Positions 25,534 to 34,187 of a stretch of DNA of 64,000 bases are shown one piece after another (the first letter of the stretch is position 1; the number at the start of each line of letters is the position of its first letter). The notes under the pieces were generated by a model that had not been told where the DNA came from, made no database searches, and was given only the letters and a program-made list of their open reading frames with translations. The stretch is from Sphingomonas sp. JC676 (GTDB lineage Bacteria; Pseudomonadota; Alphaproteobacteria; Sphingomonadales; Sphingomonadaceae). Where the stretch lies: NCBI RefSeq assembly GCF_014489075.1, contig NZ_JACTGR010000004.1, positions 434,001 to 498,000 of the forward strand. The letters run 5' to 3'. A program made the translations under genes and the position numbers.

Positions 25534-25723
25534 GGCCGGGCGGCACGGGACCGCTTGGTCATGAGGACAACCGCCATCTGTGCTGTCATTGTGCGTCCGT
25601 ACAGCCCTCGTCGAGTTGCGCGCGTTCCAGCCTATCGTTGCGGCGCGCCGCATGCCTCTCGCTGATGGGGCGTCGATACGGTGCAGGGCGGCTGATCCAG
25701 ATCCCGTTTTCGACTCTGTGCCG

Positions 25724-26875
25724 TCAGTCCGCCTTCGCCGTCCCAGTCGGGATCTTCTCGACGTCCCCGGCGATGAGGTTGACCGACGTCGGATAGGCGA
25801 AGTCGATATGGTTGGCGTGGAAACGCTCCAGCACCGCCGCCGCCACACGGTCGCGTGCCTCGGCCGGGAAATCGATCTCGACCGATTCGAACTCGAGATC
25901 GTAGCTTAGGCCGGCGTCGGAGAAGCCGTTCAGCCCGCCATGGACCAGGACATAGCCTTCGCTCTCGACGGCTTCCTTGAGCAAGCCGGGCAGCGAGCGA
26001 ACGAGGTCGGGATCGATGCCGTAGCCGAGATGGAAGTCGAACTTGAAGCGGTTGCGCGCGCGCCGGGTCGTGTTGAGGATCTCGAAGTCGAGCAGCTTGC
26101 GGTTGGCGATGATCCGCTCCTCGCCATTGCCGCCGCGAACCCGCGTCGACTTGAGGCCGATCGCCTCGACCGTCCCGGCCCCCGACCCTTTGTCATAGGA
26201 AATCGAGTCGCCCAAGCGGAACGGCCGGTCGAAGATGATGGCCAGCGCCGCGAACAGGTCTGCAAAGACACCCTGGGCGGCCAGGCCGATAGCGATGCCG
26301 CCGACGCCGAGCCCGGCGACGAGACCGGTCACGTTGACGCCGAGATTGCTGAGCACCAGCACCACCGAGATCGCGAACAGGACGATCGTTACGAGCAGCC
26401 GGATGATCCCGAGCGCGCTGGCAAGGCCATGGTCGTGGCCGGGGTCGGCCTGGGTGCGATGCTCGATCGCGCCGAAGATGATCTCGCGCGCCCAGATCGC
26501 CGCCTGGAATACCGCGGCGATAGTGAACAGGAAGACGATTGTCGCGTGGATGAGTGGCGGCGCATCGGCATAGCCGATTACCAGCCGCGCCGAGGTCATG
26601 ATCATGAAGAAGGTGCCGGTCTTCGCCAGCGCCCGTCCGATAATGCTGTACCAGGTGGCGACGCCCTCTCCGCGTTTGCAGAGCCGTATCGCCCAGCCGC
26701 GCAGCAGCAGGAGGAGACCGAAGATCCCGACGCCGATGGCGATCGCGACGGCGATCGCCAGCCAGTGCGTGGTGAACCATGCGCTGGCGTCGCCCGCCAC
26801 GCCGCGGACCTGGGCGATCAGGTCGCCTCTATGAAGGCCTTCGATCGGCGGGGCTATCGTATTGGAGTTGCTCAT
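25724..26875 (-). CDS. MscS-family mechanosensitive ion channel
   Basis: The 383-residue membrane protein has four or five hydrophobic segments in the first ~215 residues. The last of these is followed by VAGLGVGGIAIGLAAQGVFA (the Gly/Ala-rich pore helix) and the beta domain DLFAALAIIFDRPFRLGDSI. The C-terminal cytosolic part is standard. MscS channels open on hypo-osmotic membrane tension and release solutes. The ATG before SNSNTIAPP is used. It lies 81 bp downstream of a BLUF photoreceptor gene in the same orientation. Confidence 0.94.
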   Translation of the reverse strand: MSNSNTIAPPIEGLHRGDLIAQVRGVAGDASAWFTTHWLAIAVAIAIGVGIFGLLLLLRGWAIRLCKRGEGVATWYSIIGRALAKTGTFFMIMTSARLVIGYADAPPLIHATIVFLFTIAAVFQAAIWAREIIFGAIEHRTQADPGHDHGLASALGIIRLLVTIVLFAISVVLVLSNLGVNVTGLVAGLGVGGIAIGLAAQGVFADLFAALAIIFDRPFRLGDSISYDKGSGAGTVEAIGLKSTRVRGGNGEERIIANRKLLDFEILNTTRRARNRFKFDFHLGYGIDPDLVRSLPGLLKEAVESEGYVLVHGGLNGFSDAGLSYDLEFESVEIDFPAEARDRVAAAVLERFHANHIDFAYPTSVNLIAGDVEKIPTGTAKAD

Positions 26876-26956
26876 GCGGCCCGAAATCATGAGCGCGGGC
26901 GGGGGTTCCCGCTTTTCGCTGCGACGCAGTAAATCTCCTGGCCGATGGTGCTTTGG

Positions 26957-27355
26957 CTAGGCGGCGGTGCGCACGTTCGCGAGCCCTTCGAAGGTGGCGC
27001 GGACATTTGCGGAGGCGCCCGCGACCAGCGTCGAGACTTGGGTGAGAAATGCTTGGGCTTCCACGCCGGGGCGGCGTTCCGCCATTTCCCAGCTGCCGAA
27101 CTCGCGCGCTTCGATCGCACGGTTCGACAGGATCACGATGGCGCGGTGCCGGCAATCTGCGCGGATGCGGTCGAGCGTGCGGGTGAGGTCGGGTTCCTCC
27201 CCTTCGATCGCCTGGAGAAAGCGCTTCCCGTCCGAGTAGAGCAGGCCGGTGATCCCGTCGCGGCGATTGTTGGCCCGCGAGGCGGCGAGTATCCCGGTGA
27301 GGGCGGCCGGGCCGACATCGCCGGCGGCGGTGCTGATATAGACGATCTGGCGCAT
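26957..27355 (-). CDS. BLUF-domain blue-light sensor
   Basis: The single-domain protein (132 residues) belongs to the FAD-binding BLUF family. Its marks are the first strand RQIVYISTA with the photo-active Tyr, ILAASRANNRRDGITGLLYS with the flavin-contacting Asn, FLQAIEGEEPDL, and EFGSWEM with the Trp/Met pair of the last strand. The ~35 C-terminal residues form a cap of helices. There is no fused output domain, so signalling would be by protein contact. It is immediately upstream of the MscS-type channel gene, possibly co-transcribed. Confidence 0.93.
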   Translation of the reverse strand: MRQIVYISTAAGDVGPAALTGILAASRANNRRDGITGLLYSDGKRFLQAIEGEEPDLTRTLDRIRADCRHRAIVILSNRAIEAREFGSWEMAERRPGVEAQAFLTQVSTLVAGASANVRATFEGLANVRTAA

Positions 27356-27853
27356 GCAATCCTCCGGGCGAGACGCCTTGGCCTAGGGCTAAGCCGTTAG
27401 AAACTCGTGAAAACGCTTCCAATCGGCGGGAGCATTGCTTCTTTTTGGAGGCGCAATTTCTAAAAGCCGGCGCGACTCGCGTTTCGCGACCGAGTGCCAC
27501 GGCGCAGGACCGTCCGACGGCTCCGCGCCACCGAGCCTGCGGTCTCGGCCGCAAGGTGACGCCCGTTGGACAGCGGAGGAGCCGCTCTCGCAGCCAAGTA
27601 TTTAATGTGCTTCTCCCGTCGAGCGGGAAGTAGCCGGAACTCCCGGCTAGACCCGCCGAGGCCGACGGCAAATCGCGCGTGCCTGAAGTATCGTGGCGCG
27701 TGTGGGTGCCGGAGATGCGCCCTCCGCGCAGCATGATGGCTATCGACGCTCTGACTGTTGAGTGATGGAGCTGGTGAGTGATGGAGCTGGAAAATCTAGA
27801 TAGTGCGGGCCGCCGCACCGGACACCGTATGAGCGCCCTGCGTTAGGGGCGGC
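27356..27853. other. Intergenic stretch between divergent BLUF and NRAMP genes
   Basis: No gene is supported over about 500 bases. It holds one perfect tandem repeat (27759-27790) and a short inverted repeat TCCCG-TCGAG-CGGGA near 27617-27631. No EcfG-like element was found. Confidence 0.5.
27759..27790. repeat. Perfect tandem repeat, 16 bp x 2
   Basis: TGAGTGATGGAGCTGG occurs twice in direct succession about 65 bp before the NRAMP start codon. No known binding motif is recognised; it could be a slippage product or a tandem regulator site. Confidence 0.7.
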
Positions 27854-29169
27854 ATGCGCTTCCAGCTGCCCCCCGTCGCAACCGCCCCCTTCTGCCCCCC
27901 TCGGGTGCAGGGCACCGTCATCGTCGCACCCACGATACCTAGTTGGCGCAAGCTATTTCGGTTTGCCGGACCAGGCCTGCTCGTCGCGGTTGGCTATATG
28001 GACCCCGGCAACTGGGCGATCGACATCGAATCCGGTTCGCGCTACGGTTACGATCTCCTCTTCGTGGTGCTCCTCTGCGGCGTCGCAGCGATGCTGCTGC
28101 AAGGGCTCGCAATGCGGTTGGGGCTAGTGGCCCGGCGCGATCTCGCGCGGATGGCGCGGGAACGCTACAGCACGGCTGCGACGCGCACCCTCTGGATTCT
28201 AGCCGAGGTCGCCATTGTCGCGACCGATATCGCTGAGGTCCTCGGATCGGCGCTCGCGTTCAACTTATTGCTCGGCATTCCGCTGTGGATAGGGTGCTGC
28301 TGACCGGTTTCGACACGCTGATTGTTCTCGCGCTCCAAGGGCGTGGCTTTCGACAGCTCGAGGCGATCATCCTCGGGCTTGTTCTTACCATCGCCGTCTG
28401 CTTCATCGCCCAGCTTGTGATCGCTGGACCGAGCATGGCTGGCGTGCTGCACGGGACGGTGCCGAAGCTCGCGATCTTCGGTGACCCGCATGCACTGTAC
28501 CTGGCCGTCGGCATTCTCGGTGCGACGGTAATGCCGCACAATCTCTATCTCCATAGCTCGATTGTGCAAACCCGTTTGCCGGCGCCGGGATCGGCAGCAA
28601 CGCGTGAGGCGCTACGGTTCGGGACGATCGACATTGTTGCGGCACTTTGCCTGGCAACCTTGGTCAATGCGGCGATCCTGACCTTGGCCGCGGGGACCTT
28701 TCACGTCAGCGGCTACACGGGCGTAGCCGAGATCGAGGATGCTTACCGGTTGCTGGAGCCCCTTACCGGCGCCGCCGCAGCGGCGCTGCTCTTTGGGATC
28801 GCGCTGTTTGCGTCCGGCCAAAGCGCCACCTTCACCGGCACCATCGCAGGCCAAGTGATCCTCGAGGGATTTCTCGACTTCGAAATCCCATGCTGGCTTC
28901 GTCGCGTCATCACCCGCGGCCTGGCTTTGATCCCCGCCCTGATTGGGATACTTTGGCTAGGCGAACACGCCGTGGGCAAATTGCTGATCCTCACTCAGGT
29001 AGTTCTGTCTCTGCAGCTACCGTTCGCGATCTATCCGCTCATCCGCTTCACAAGCGACAAGGCGATAATGGGCGAGTTCGCGAATGGTTTCTGGGTGCGT
29101 GCGCTTGCGTGGAGCCTGTTCGGCCTGATTGTGATCGCCAATCTGTGGCTCATTTCCAGCTGGCTTTAG
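27854..29169 (+). pseudogene. NRAMP-family divalent metal transporter, frameshifted
   Basis: The first frame carries GPGLLVAVGYMDPGNWAIDI with the metal-coordinating D-P-G-N motif and runs to LLLGIPLWIGCC, ending at 28303. The rest of the transporter continues in another frame: VLLTGFDTLIVLALQ, then GATVMPHNLYLHSSIVQ with the second metal-site motif M-P-H, GQSATFTGTIAGQ and the final helices to 29169. Restoring one G in the GGG run at 28291-28293 would join the frames. Either a real mutation in a Mn/Fe importer or a sequence error; all other helices look intact. Confidence 0.82.
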
Positions 29170-29567
29170 GATCGGCCGCGGCTGTCCCTGCTGCATTTTT
29201 TGTTTGGTGCCGTTAAGCAGCCGTGGACAACAGTTGCTTGCCGGGATCGCAGATACCGCTACGGCGCGATCACCAGGGCAGTTCCTCGAACAGGATCATC
29301 TCCTGGAAGCCAGCCGGTTCGAAGCCGATGCCGGCGACGAGGCGGCTCAGGGGAAACTGCGCGCTTGCCGCGAGCACCGCCTCGGGATCGGACTGGCGGG
29401 AAGGATCATGCGCTGCGGTCCATTTGGCGAGCGACGAGACGCGCGCGTGCAAGGCCGCCGACAGGGCGGGAGCGTCGCCAAGGCCTGCATCCATGGCATA
29501 GCCCTGCAGTGTCAGCGCCTGGGCTCATCGAAACGGTGCGTCAAAGCATCTTGGAATGATACGGGCT
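29170..29567. other. Region without a clear gene
   Basis: A minus-strand frame at 29270-29494 gives LVAGIGFEPAGFQEMILFEE near its end and could be part of a decayed gene continuing from the minus-strand gene above, but frames do not join and no family is recognised. Confidence 0.3.
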
Positions 29568-30035
29568 TCAACGGCACGCGTCGGCATTGCCGCGCCGGAG
29601 CGCCCGTTTGCGCGAGGTGGAGCTGCTGCCGCGGAGCCGTAAAAAGGGCCTCACGGTCGAACCGGGCCTGCTGTCCCGCCAGCGGAGCTGGGCGCCAGCC
29701 GCTGCGCGCTTTTCGGCGGGACCGAGCGTGCCCCGCGCAAAGGCATCGAAACCCTGCCGGCTTCGCAAGAGCCGCCAGCGCACGTCGGGACGAGCACCAA
29801 GCTTCGGAATAGTGGAACGCTCCCACGCCCCGAACGGGCGGAGCCAGGTTTCACGGTGCGCTGTCAGCATAACACCATCCCCGATGGGCACGGCGTCCAC
29901 CTGGTCGAGCTTATCCAAAAGATCCGTGAACAGGTCGTCATCCGCCACAGGAATGTAGCTCGTGAAGGTTGAGCCCAGCCGGTCGAGATCGTGTTGCGTG
30001 AGGAAACCAATGGAAACGATACGGTCAGCCGGCAT
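29568..30035 (-). CDS. Hypothetical protein, possibly fused to out-of-frame sequence
   Basis: The ATG has AGGAGG seven bases upstream, a strong start. The first ~55 residues look like a genuine compact domain: RIVSIGFLTQHDLDRLGSTF then DDLFTDLLDKLDQVDAVPIG. After about residue 80 the composition turns Arg-rich and low-complexity, which suggests either a shifted frame or read-through into non-coding DNA. I do not recognise the family with certainty. It is isolated between the NRAMP relic and the small genes at 30.3 kb. Confidence 0.5.
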   Translation of the reverse strand: MPADRIVSIGFLTQHDLDRLGSTFTSYIPVADDDLFTDLLDKLDQVDAVPIGDGVMLTAHRETWLRPFGAWERSTIPKLGARPDVRWRLLRSRQGFDAFARGTLGPAEKRAAAGAQLRWRDSRPGSTVRPFLRLRGSSSTSRKRALRRGNADACR

Positions 30036-30347
30036 GAGCGAACCTCCTTGGCCTTCCAACGAAGGCGTGTCGGATAAGTGCCGTACGGCCAGCTCGAGGA
30101 CAAGCGGAGGCTAATGGGCTAGCGCGATCCTTATCGACGCCGGGGGATGTCCAATCCCATGTTCGGCATTTACGACTTCGTCCTATCATCCAGTGCCCCC
30201 GCAGTCCTCCCACGAGGGGACTGTCCCCGATCCGACCGAAGCTCGCTTTTCGCTCGCGAAGCAGCAGCCTATAACTTGCGGCAGGTTGTTGCATCCACCG
30301 CCTTCGCAGGTTAGCCGCCAGGTAGGGGCGGGCGCGAGGAGAGCGCT

Positions 30348-30581
30348 ATGATAATGGTACCAAGCCACAGGGAAGCTGACGCGCGTGGCGGGTCCGCGTT
30401 CTACATCGCACGCGCTCGGGAAAGCCTGCGCCTCGCTGAAGAAGAGCAACTCCACACGCGGCGGCTGGTGCATATGCAGGCAGCGCAGCGATGGATCGAT
30501 ATGGCCGAACGCGCCAAGCGACTGGAAACACGCGCGGAGCGGCGGCCGTCGCTGCCGGCAGATCAAGCGCGCTCGCGCTAA
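30348..30581 (+). CDS. Small helical protein of the Y-x-x-R-A family, divergent
   Basis: The 77-residue protein contains FYIARARESLRLAEEEQ and LVHMQAAQRWIDMAERAKRL, aligning with the family pattern although Trp replaces the second Tyr. GAGGAG precedes the ATG. It is followed in the same direction by a typical member (30750) and by a CinA-like gene. Function unknown. Confidence 0.7.
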   Translation: MIMVPSHREADARGGSAFYIARARESLRLAEEEQLHTRRLVHMQAAQRWIDMAERAKRLETRAERRPSLPADQARSR

Positions 30582-30749
30582 GATCCCACCTGGCCGATCT
30601 GTTTCTTCGGCTTGCTTCGGATCGGCGTACTGCTCTGCGCGCTCGCCGGATCGGCTCGCTGCAGAAAGTTGCTTGAGTTTAATGACGTCGCAAATGGCCC
30701 GACGCATCCTCCCTCGTTCCGGACCGGGGCTCATCTTTGGAGAATGGGA

Positions 30750-30929
30750 ATGCCTATGCGAGAAAATGGTGCGGATCGGGCGTATTTTGCCAGGCGCGCG
30801 AGGGAAGAGCGCGACAAGGCTGGGGTTTGTGAGGACAGCGCCGCCGCGCTGGTGCACCTCACGCTAGCTAACGAATATGCCAGGCGAGCCGAAGATACGG
30901 CCGCGATACCTTATCCGATCTCGAACTGA
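30750..30929 (+). CDS. Small helical protein of the Y-F-x-R-R-A...H-x-x-L-A-x-x-Y family
   Basis: This 59-residue protein contains YFARRAREERDKAG and LVHLTLANEYARRAED, close to the window consensus. GGAGA six bases upstream fits the ATG at 30750; in-frame ATGs at 30744 and 30756 are alternatives. The next gene follows after 7 bp, so they are likely one transcript. Function unknown. Confidence 0.75.
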   Translation: MPMRENGADRAYFARRAREERDKAGVCEDSAAALVHLTLANEYARRAEDTAAIPYPISN

Positions 30930-30936
30930 CCGTAGA

Positions 30937-31140
30937 ATGCGAGCAGCCAATACGATCAAGACTACAGGCTATCTGATTTCGACGCTCAGCGTCGTGTTGC
31001 TTGGCGCCGTATCATGGAAGGCGGCGTCCGAGGAGCCGGTCCTCATCGCTTGCTTGATTGGAGGGATGCTGGCCTCGGCGGCGGGCATGTTGCTGCGCTG
31101 GATATCTTATCAGCTGCAGGAGCGCGGGGAGAACAAATGA
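30937..31140 (+). CDS. Small two-helix membrane protein
   Basis: The 67-residue protein has two hydrophobic segments, GYLISTLSVVLLGAVSW and LIACLIGGMLASAAGMLLRW, joined by a short charged loop, and a polar tail ending QERGENK. Its stop overlaps the start of the CinA-like gene as ATGA. I do not recognise a family; the coupling suggests co-regulation with the amidohydrolase. Confidence 0.65.
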   Translation: MRAANTIKTTGYLISTLSVVLLGAVSWKAASEEPVLIACLIGGMLASAAGMLLRWISYQLQERGENK

Positions 31141-31649
31141 GCGAGCTGTTGGCGATCGTACCGGACGAGGTCGAAGTGGCGGCACGCGAACTCCTGGAAC
31201 TGGCGTGCGCGAAGGAACTGGCCATCGTCAGCGCCGAGAGTTGCCCCGGCGGTCTTGTTGCATCTCTCCTGACGGATGTTGAGGGCGCGAGCCGCGCGTT
31301 CGAACGCGGCTTCGTCGTCTACACGGATGAGGCCAAGTGCGAATTGCTTGCGATCGACAGCCGGATGATCGAGCGATGCGGCGCGGTCAGCCGCGAAACG
31401 GCAATCGCCATGGCACAAGGAGCGTTAAGTCGTTCGCATGGCGACGTCGCGATTGCGATTACCGGTTTCGCCGGCCCCGCCGGCCCTGGCGACGAGCCGG
31501 GACTCGTGCATTTTGCCTGCGCGCGCTCCGACGAAGTCACCTGCCACCGCGAAGAGCATTTCGGCGATATCGGACGCGGTCCCGTGCGTCTGCGGTGTCT
31601 CGCGGTTGCCATCGACATGCTGCGCAAAGCTATTGAAACGGCGGACTGA
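31137..31649 (+). CDS. CinA C-terminal-type nicotinamide-nucleotide amidohydrolase
   Basis: The 170-residue protein is a stand-alone CinA C-terminal (PncC) domain that deamidates NMN in pyridine nucleotide salvage. It shows VSAESCPGGLVASLLTDVEG with the catalytic Ser, GFVVYTDEAKCELLAID with Tyr/Lys, and IAITGFAGPAGPGDEPGLVH with the phosphate-binding loop. The usual S-C-T-G-G reads S-C-P-G-G here. It is coupled to the membrane protein upstream. A second divergent PncC elsewhere in the genome may be the housekeeping one. Confidence 0.88.
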   Translation: MSELLAIVPDEVEVAARELLELACAKELAIVSAESCPGGLVASLLTDVEGASRAFERGFVVYTDEAKCELLAIDSRMIERCGAVSRETAIAMAQGALSRSHGDVAIAITGFAGPAGPGDEPGLVHFACARSDEVTCHREEHFGDIGRGPVRLRCLAVAIDMLRKAIETAD

Positions 31650-31877
31650 TACCGATTGCGACAGCAAGCTGGCGAGTCTTTAAGGAGCGCCGCTGTGCGG
31701 GTCGAAGATGCCGGATTGACGGTCCTACCATTCAATAGGACCGGGCCGAGCACCGCCTCGGTCAAGCGCTTCTGCCAGAAAACACAGCAGACCTTATGTG
31801 GCGAACTTTAGATTCACGTGACTAGGCTCCCCGACACAAGAGATAGCACAGTCAATCGCAAATTTCGGGGTAACGGC

Positions 31878-32027
31878 ATGCCGTTTGGTTTCTACATGAT
31901 GATCGGCCTGCTGGTAGCCCTGCTAGCGATTGGGGGCCTGGTAGCGGCGAGGCGTCGCACCGCCAAATCCGCAAAGGAGGAGGCGCTGAAGAGGCGCCGG
32001 AAGCCCGAAGATCGCCCCGATCTTTAG
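31878..32027 (+). CDS. Small single-helix membrane protein
   Basis: The 49-residue product is one N-terminal membrane helix (MPFGFYMMIGLLVALLAIGG) followed by a strongly basic, Lys/Arg/Glu tail. The frame extends upstream to 31818 but the ATG before PFGF gives a compact single-pass protein. No family recognised. Confidence 0.5.
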   Translation: MPFGFYMMIGLLVALLAIGGLVAARRRTAKSAKEEALKRRRKPEDRPDL

Positions 32028-32082
32028 GGGACGGGCTTACGAGCTGGAAGCACCGCTATGAGAGGATACGCGCGCAAACCGA

Positions 32083-32841
32083 TCATGCCACCTCGGAGAA
32101 ACGAGGCGACGGGCCGTCCAGCAGCATGAAGCCCTCGTCAAAGTCCCCGATCGAAACCAGCTGATCCCAGTCTTCGACGATGACTTGCCGGGACCGCATG
32201 GTTGCGACGGAGCGCTCTCTCAATTCCTTCAAGGTACGGTTGACGTGAACGCTCGTCAGACCGGTGGCGTCGCCCAGGTCGGCCTGGGTCGCTGGCAGCG
32301 CGAAGGCGTGCCTGTCGCCTTGTCCCGCTCGCTCGCACCGGATGGCCATCTCGCACAATAGATGCGCGAGTCTGGCGAGTGCGTCCCTTCGGCCAACATT
32401 TACGACCCATTCCGAGAAGATCGATCCGTCCGCTACGCAGTCGCGCCATAGCGCCTCGGCGACACCCGCATGCTTCGCAGCGACGCGGCGAACCTCGGCA
32501 TGCGGCAATCGGAGGATCGTCGTGTTGGTAAGCGCCATCAGTCCCCATGCGGACTTCGGGCTGACCACCGACGGCAGATCGGCCATGTCGCCTGGAATGT
32601 GAAGGCACGTGATCTGGCGAGCGCCCTCTCCGCTTTGGCCAAAGCGGCCGACCAGCCCATCGACTACGAGACAGGCGTGATCGACATGCTCGCCCTGCCG
32701 GACGAAGTCGGAGTGCGCCGCGACCTGCCTCACTTGCCCCTTGAGGCTCAGGACGGCGCTCGCCTCCTCGTCGGTGAGCAGCGAACGCGACGCAAGTCGA
32801 TTCACGAATGGTTGGAGGGCAGGCGCATGTGAAAAAACCAT
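32083..32841 (-). CDS. Crp/Fnr-family transcriptional regulator
   Basis: A 252-residue regulator and third Crp/Fnr paralogue of the window. The sensor domain is residues ~10-140, then IFSEWVVNVGRRDALARLAH and the helix-turn-helix LPATQADLGDATGLTSVHVN. No iron-sulfur Cys cluster is visible. GGAGC five bases before the ATG supports the start at 32841; a longer frame begins at 32958. It is divergent from an interrupted DUF6894-like gene at 33192, echoing the Crp/DUF6894 pair at 13 kb. Confidence 0.92.
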   Translation of the reverse strand: MVFSHAPALQPFVNRLASRSLLTDEEASAVLSLKGQVRQVAAHSDFVRQGEHVDHACLVVDGLVGRFGQSGEGARQITCLHIPGDMADLPSVVSPKSAWGLMALTNTTILRLPHAEVRRVAAKHAGVAEALWRDCVADGSIFSEWVVNVGRRDALARLAHLLCEMAIRCERAGQGDRHAFALPATQADLGDATGLTSVHVNRTLKELRERSVATMRSRQVIVEDWDQLVSIGDFDEGFMLLDGPSPRFSEVA

Positions 32842-33191
32842 ATGAAGCTCCGGCCAAAGGCGGGAGCGCACAGGTCTCGCAGCCACCGGCGCCTCGAATC
32901 GTAGCCGGTGATCGGCTACCTGTACCATAGTCGGACAAGGCCCCCCACGGAAATACAACTGCTCTACGTTACCCTAGCGTAGGGCGCGGACCGAAGCTCC
33001 AGATGTGAAAATCAAACTCGGGAGTCGGCCATATCAGCGGAGCCGAATCCGGAAATGGAAACCTGCGTTAGTCCGTATCCATGGTGCGGGAGCAACGTCT
33101 TCGTGCTACACGCAGGCATCGTCGAAACACGCTTTTTGGGCTTCGGCGGCTAAGAGCATGATTGCTCCGCCTTGCTGATGGGAGCCGCATC
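32842..33191. other. Intergenic stretch between divergent Crp/Fnr and DUF6894-like genes
   Basis: No gene is supported. GGGAG at about 33179-33184 serves the GTG at 33192. No repeat or EcfG-like element was recognised. Confidence 0.45.
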
Positions 33192-33443
33192 GTGGATCGA
33201 TATTTTCTTCACTTGCGTGATGACACCGATGAAATGCTCGATGCGGAAGGCTTGGAGCTGAGCGATCTTAAGGCGCTAGGAAAGATGGTGCTGGAAAGCG
33301 CTCGCGACCTGCTTTCTAGCGAGCTCAAGAGCAAGGGTGTCCTGGACTTGCGATAGCGGATCGAAGCCGAGAATCGCGATGGCGAGGTGCTGCATACCCT
33401 GGCGTTCAAAGATGCTTTTATCATAATCCCCGAGCCAGTCTGA
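33192..33443 (+). pseudogene. DUF6894-like gene interrupted by an amber codon
   Basis: From GTG the frame reads VDRYFLHLRDDTDEMLDAEG and LDLR, then TAG at 33354-33356, then in the same frame RIEAENRDGEVLHTLAFKDA and a TGA at 33441-33443. The total length and order match the intact relative at 13472-13729 (R-Y-F..., D-x-E-G-x-E-L, then a terminal beta hairpin). One nonsense change explains the break. Only the first ~54 residues would normally be made. Confidence 0.75.
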
Positions 33444-34187
33444 CGACCCTGCACCGCTAAAACGCACCGGCCACGCCTGGAGCCGGCGTCGAAATCCGAA
33501 CGAGACGCCGGCGGCCGTCCGTTGCGCATGGCTCTCATTGCGGCTTTTGACGGGTTCTTCCCACCGATGTGGCATCGTCGAGCCGACCGCCATGCGTCGT
33601 CATTGTCAACAGCGCAGGGGCCCAGGACTAGATCGAATGCCGGCGAAGCTGGCGCCGGCTTGCATAGTCGGGACCCTAACCTTCGAAAGGCTCGTGCCAG
33701 TCTTCCGGCACCGCATCAGATTCCCTGGACAAGGTGCTCAATCACATGGCCTCGACCATGAATGTCATTGCCATGACCGCCGGAGCGGCGGCCGCAATGA
33801 GGTCGACGTGGCTGTGCACGAGCTGCCCGCCCGATTGCGCGTGGCAAGGCTGGGCAAGGGTCGCGGCGGCGAGAAACGAAGCGGATAGAGAATTGGACGA
33901 ATCAGCATCGGGTACCTCCTTTTCGGCTCGAACCGCCTAGGATGAGACCGGGCGGCGACGGCGCGATTTTGCGATAAGAATCGACGGCGCGGCGACGAGC
34001 AGCGTCGCTTGCAAAAGCGCCTGAAAGAGCATGGCAGGCAAAACGGGGGCCGCTGTCCTCCGGCGGCATACGGCACATCAGCGATTTTGAGTGCGCGCAC
34101 CATCTGCCGAACGGGAGGCAGCAATCGGCCGGCGACCTTTCATAGCCGCCGCGTGATGCCCATATCCTTGGAAACGCAGGAGTAACC
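33444..34187. other. Gene-poor stretch with one possible decayed small gene
   Basis: Overlapping short frames exist on both strands but only the minus-strand element at 33742-33908 has a strong ribosome binding site. Just before 34188, the leader (CCCATATC...GGAG) resembles that of the broken copy at 3073. Confidence 0.4.
33742..33908 (-). pseudogene. Possible frameshifted small secreted protein
   Basis: AAAGGAGG lies six bases before an ATG at 33908 that opens MLIRPILY. One frame over, the DNA reads SASFLAAATLAQPCHAQSGG, which looks like the end of a signal peptide with cleavage at AQPCHA or CHAQ, then LVHSHVDLIAAAAPAVMAM and a stop at 33742. A one-base slip near codon 9 would unite the strong start with the signal-peptide-like frame. 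Confidence 0.35.

Noticed and set aside
27759-27790. Tandem 16-bp repeat considered as a CRISPR or iteron fragment
   Set aside because: Only two units without spacer; no cas or replication gene nearby.
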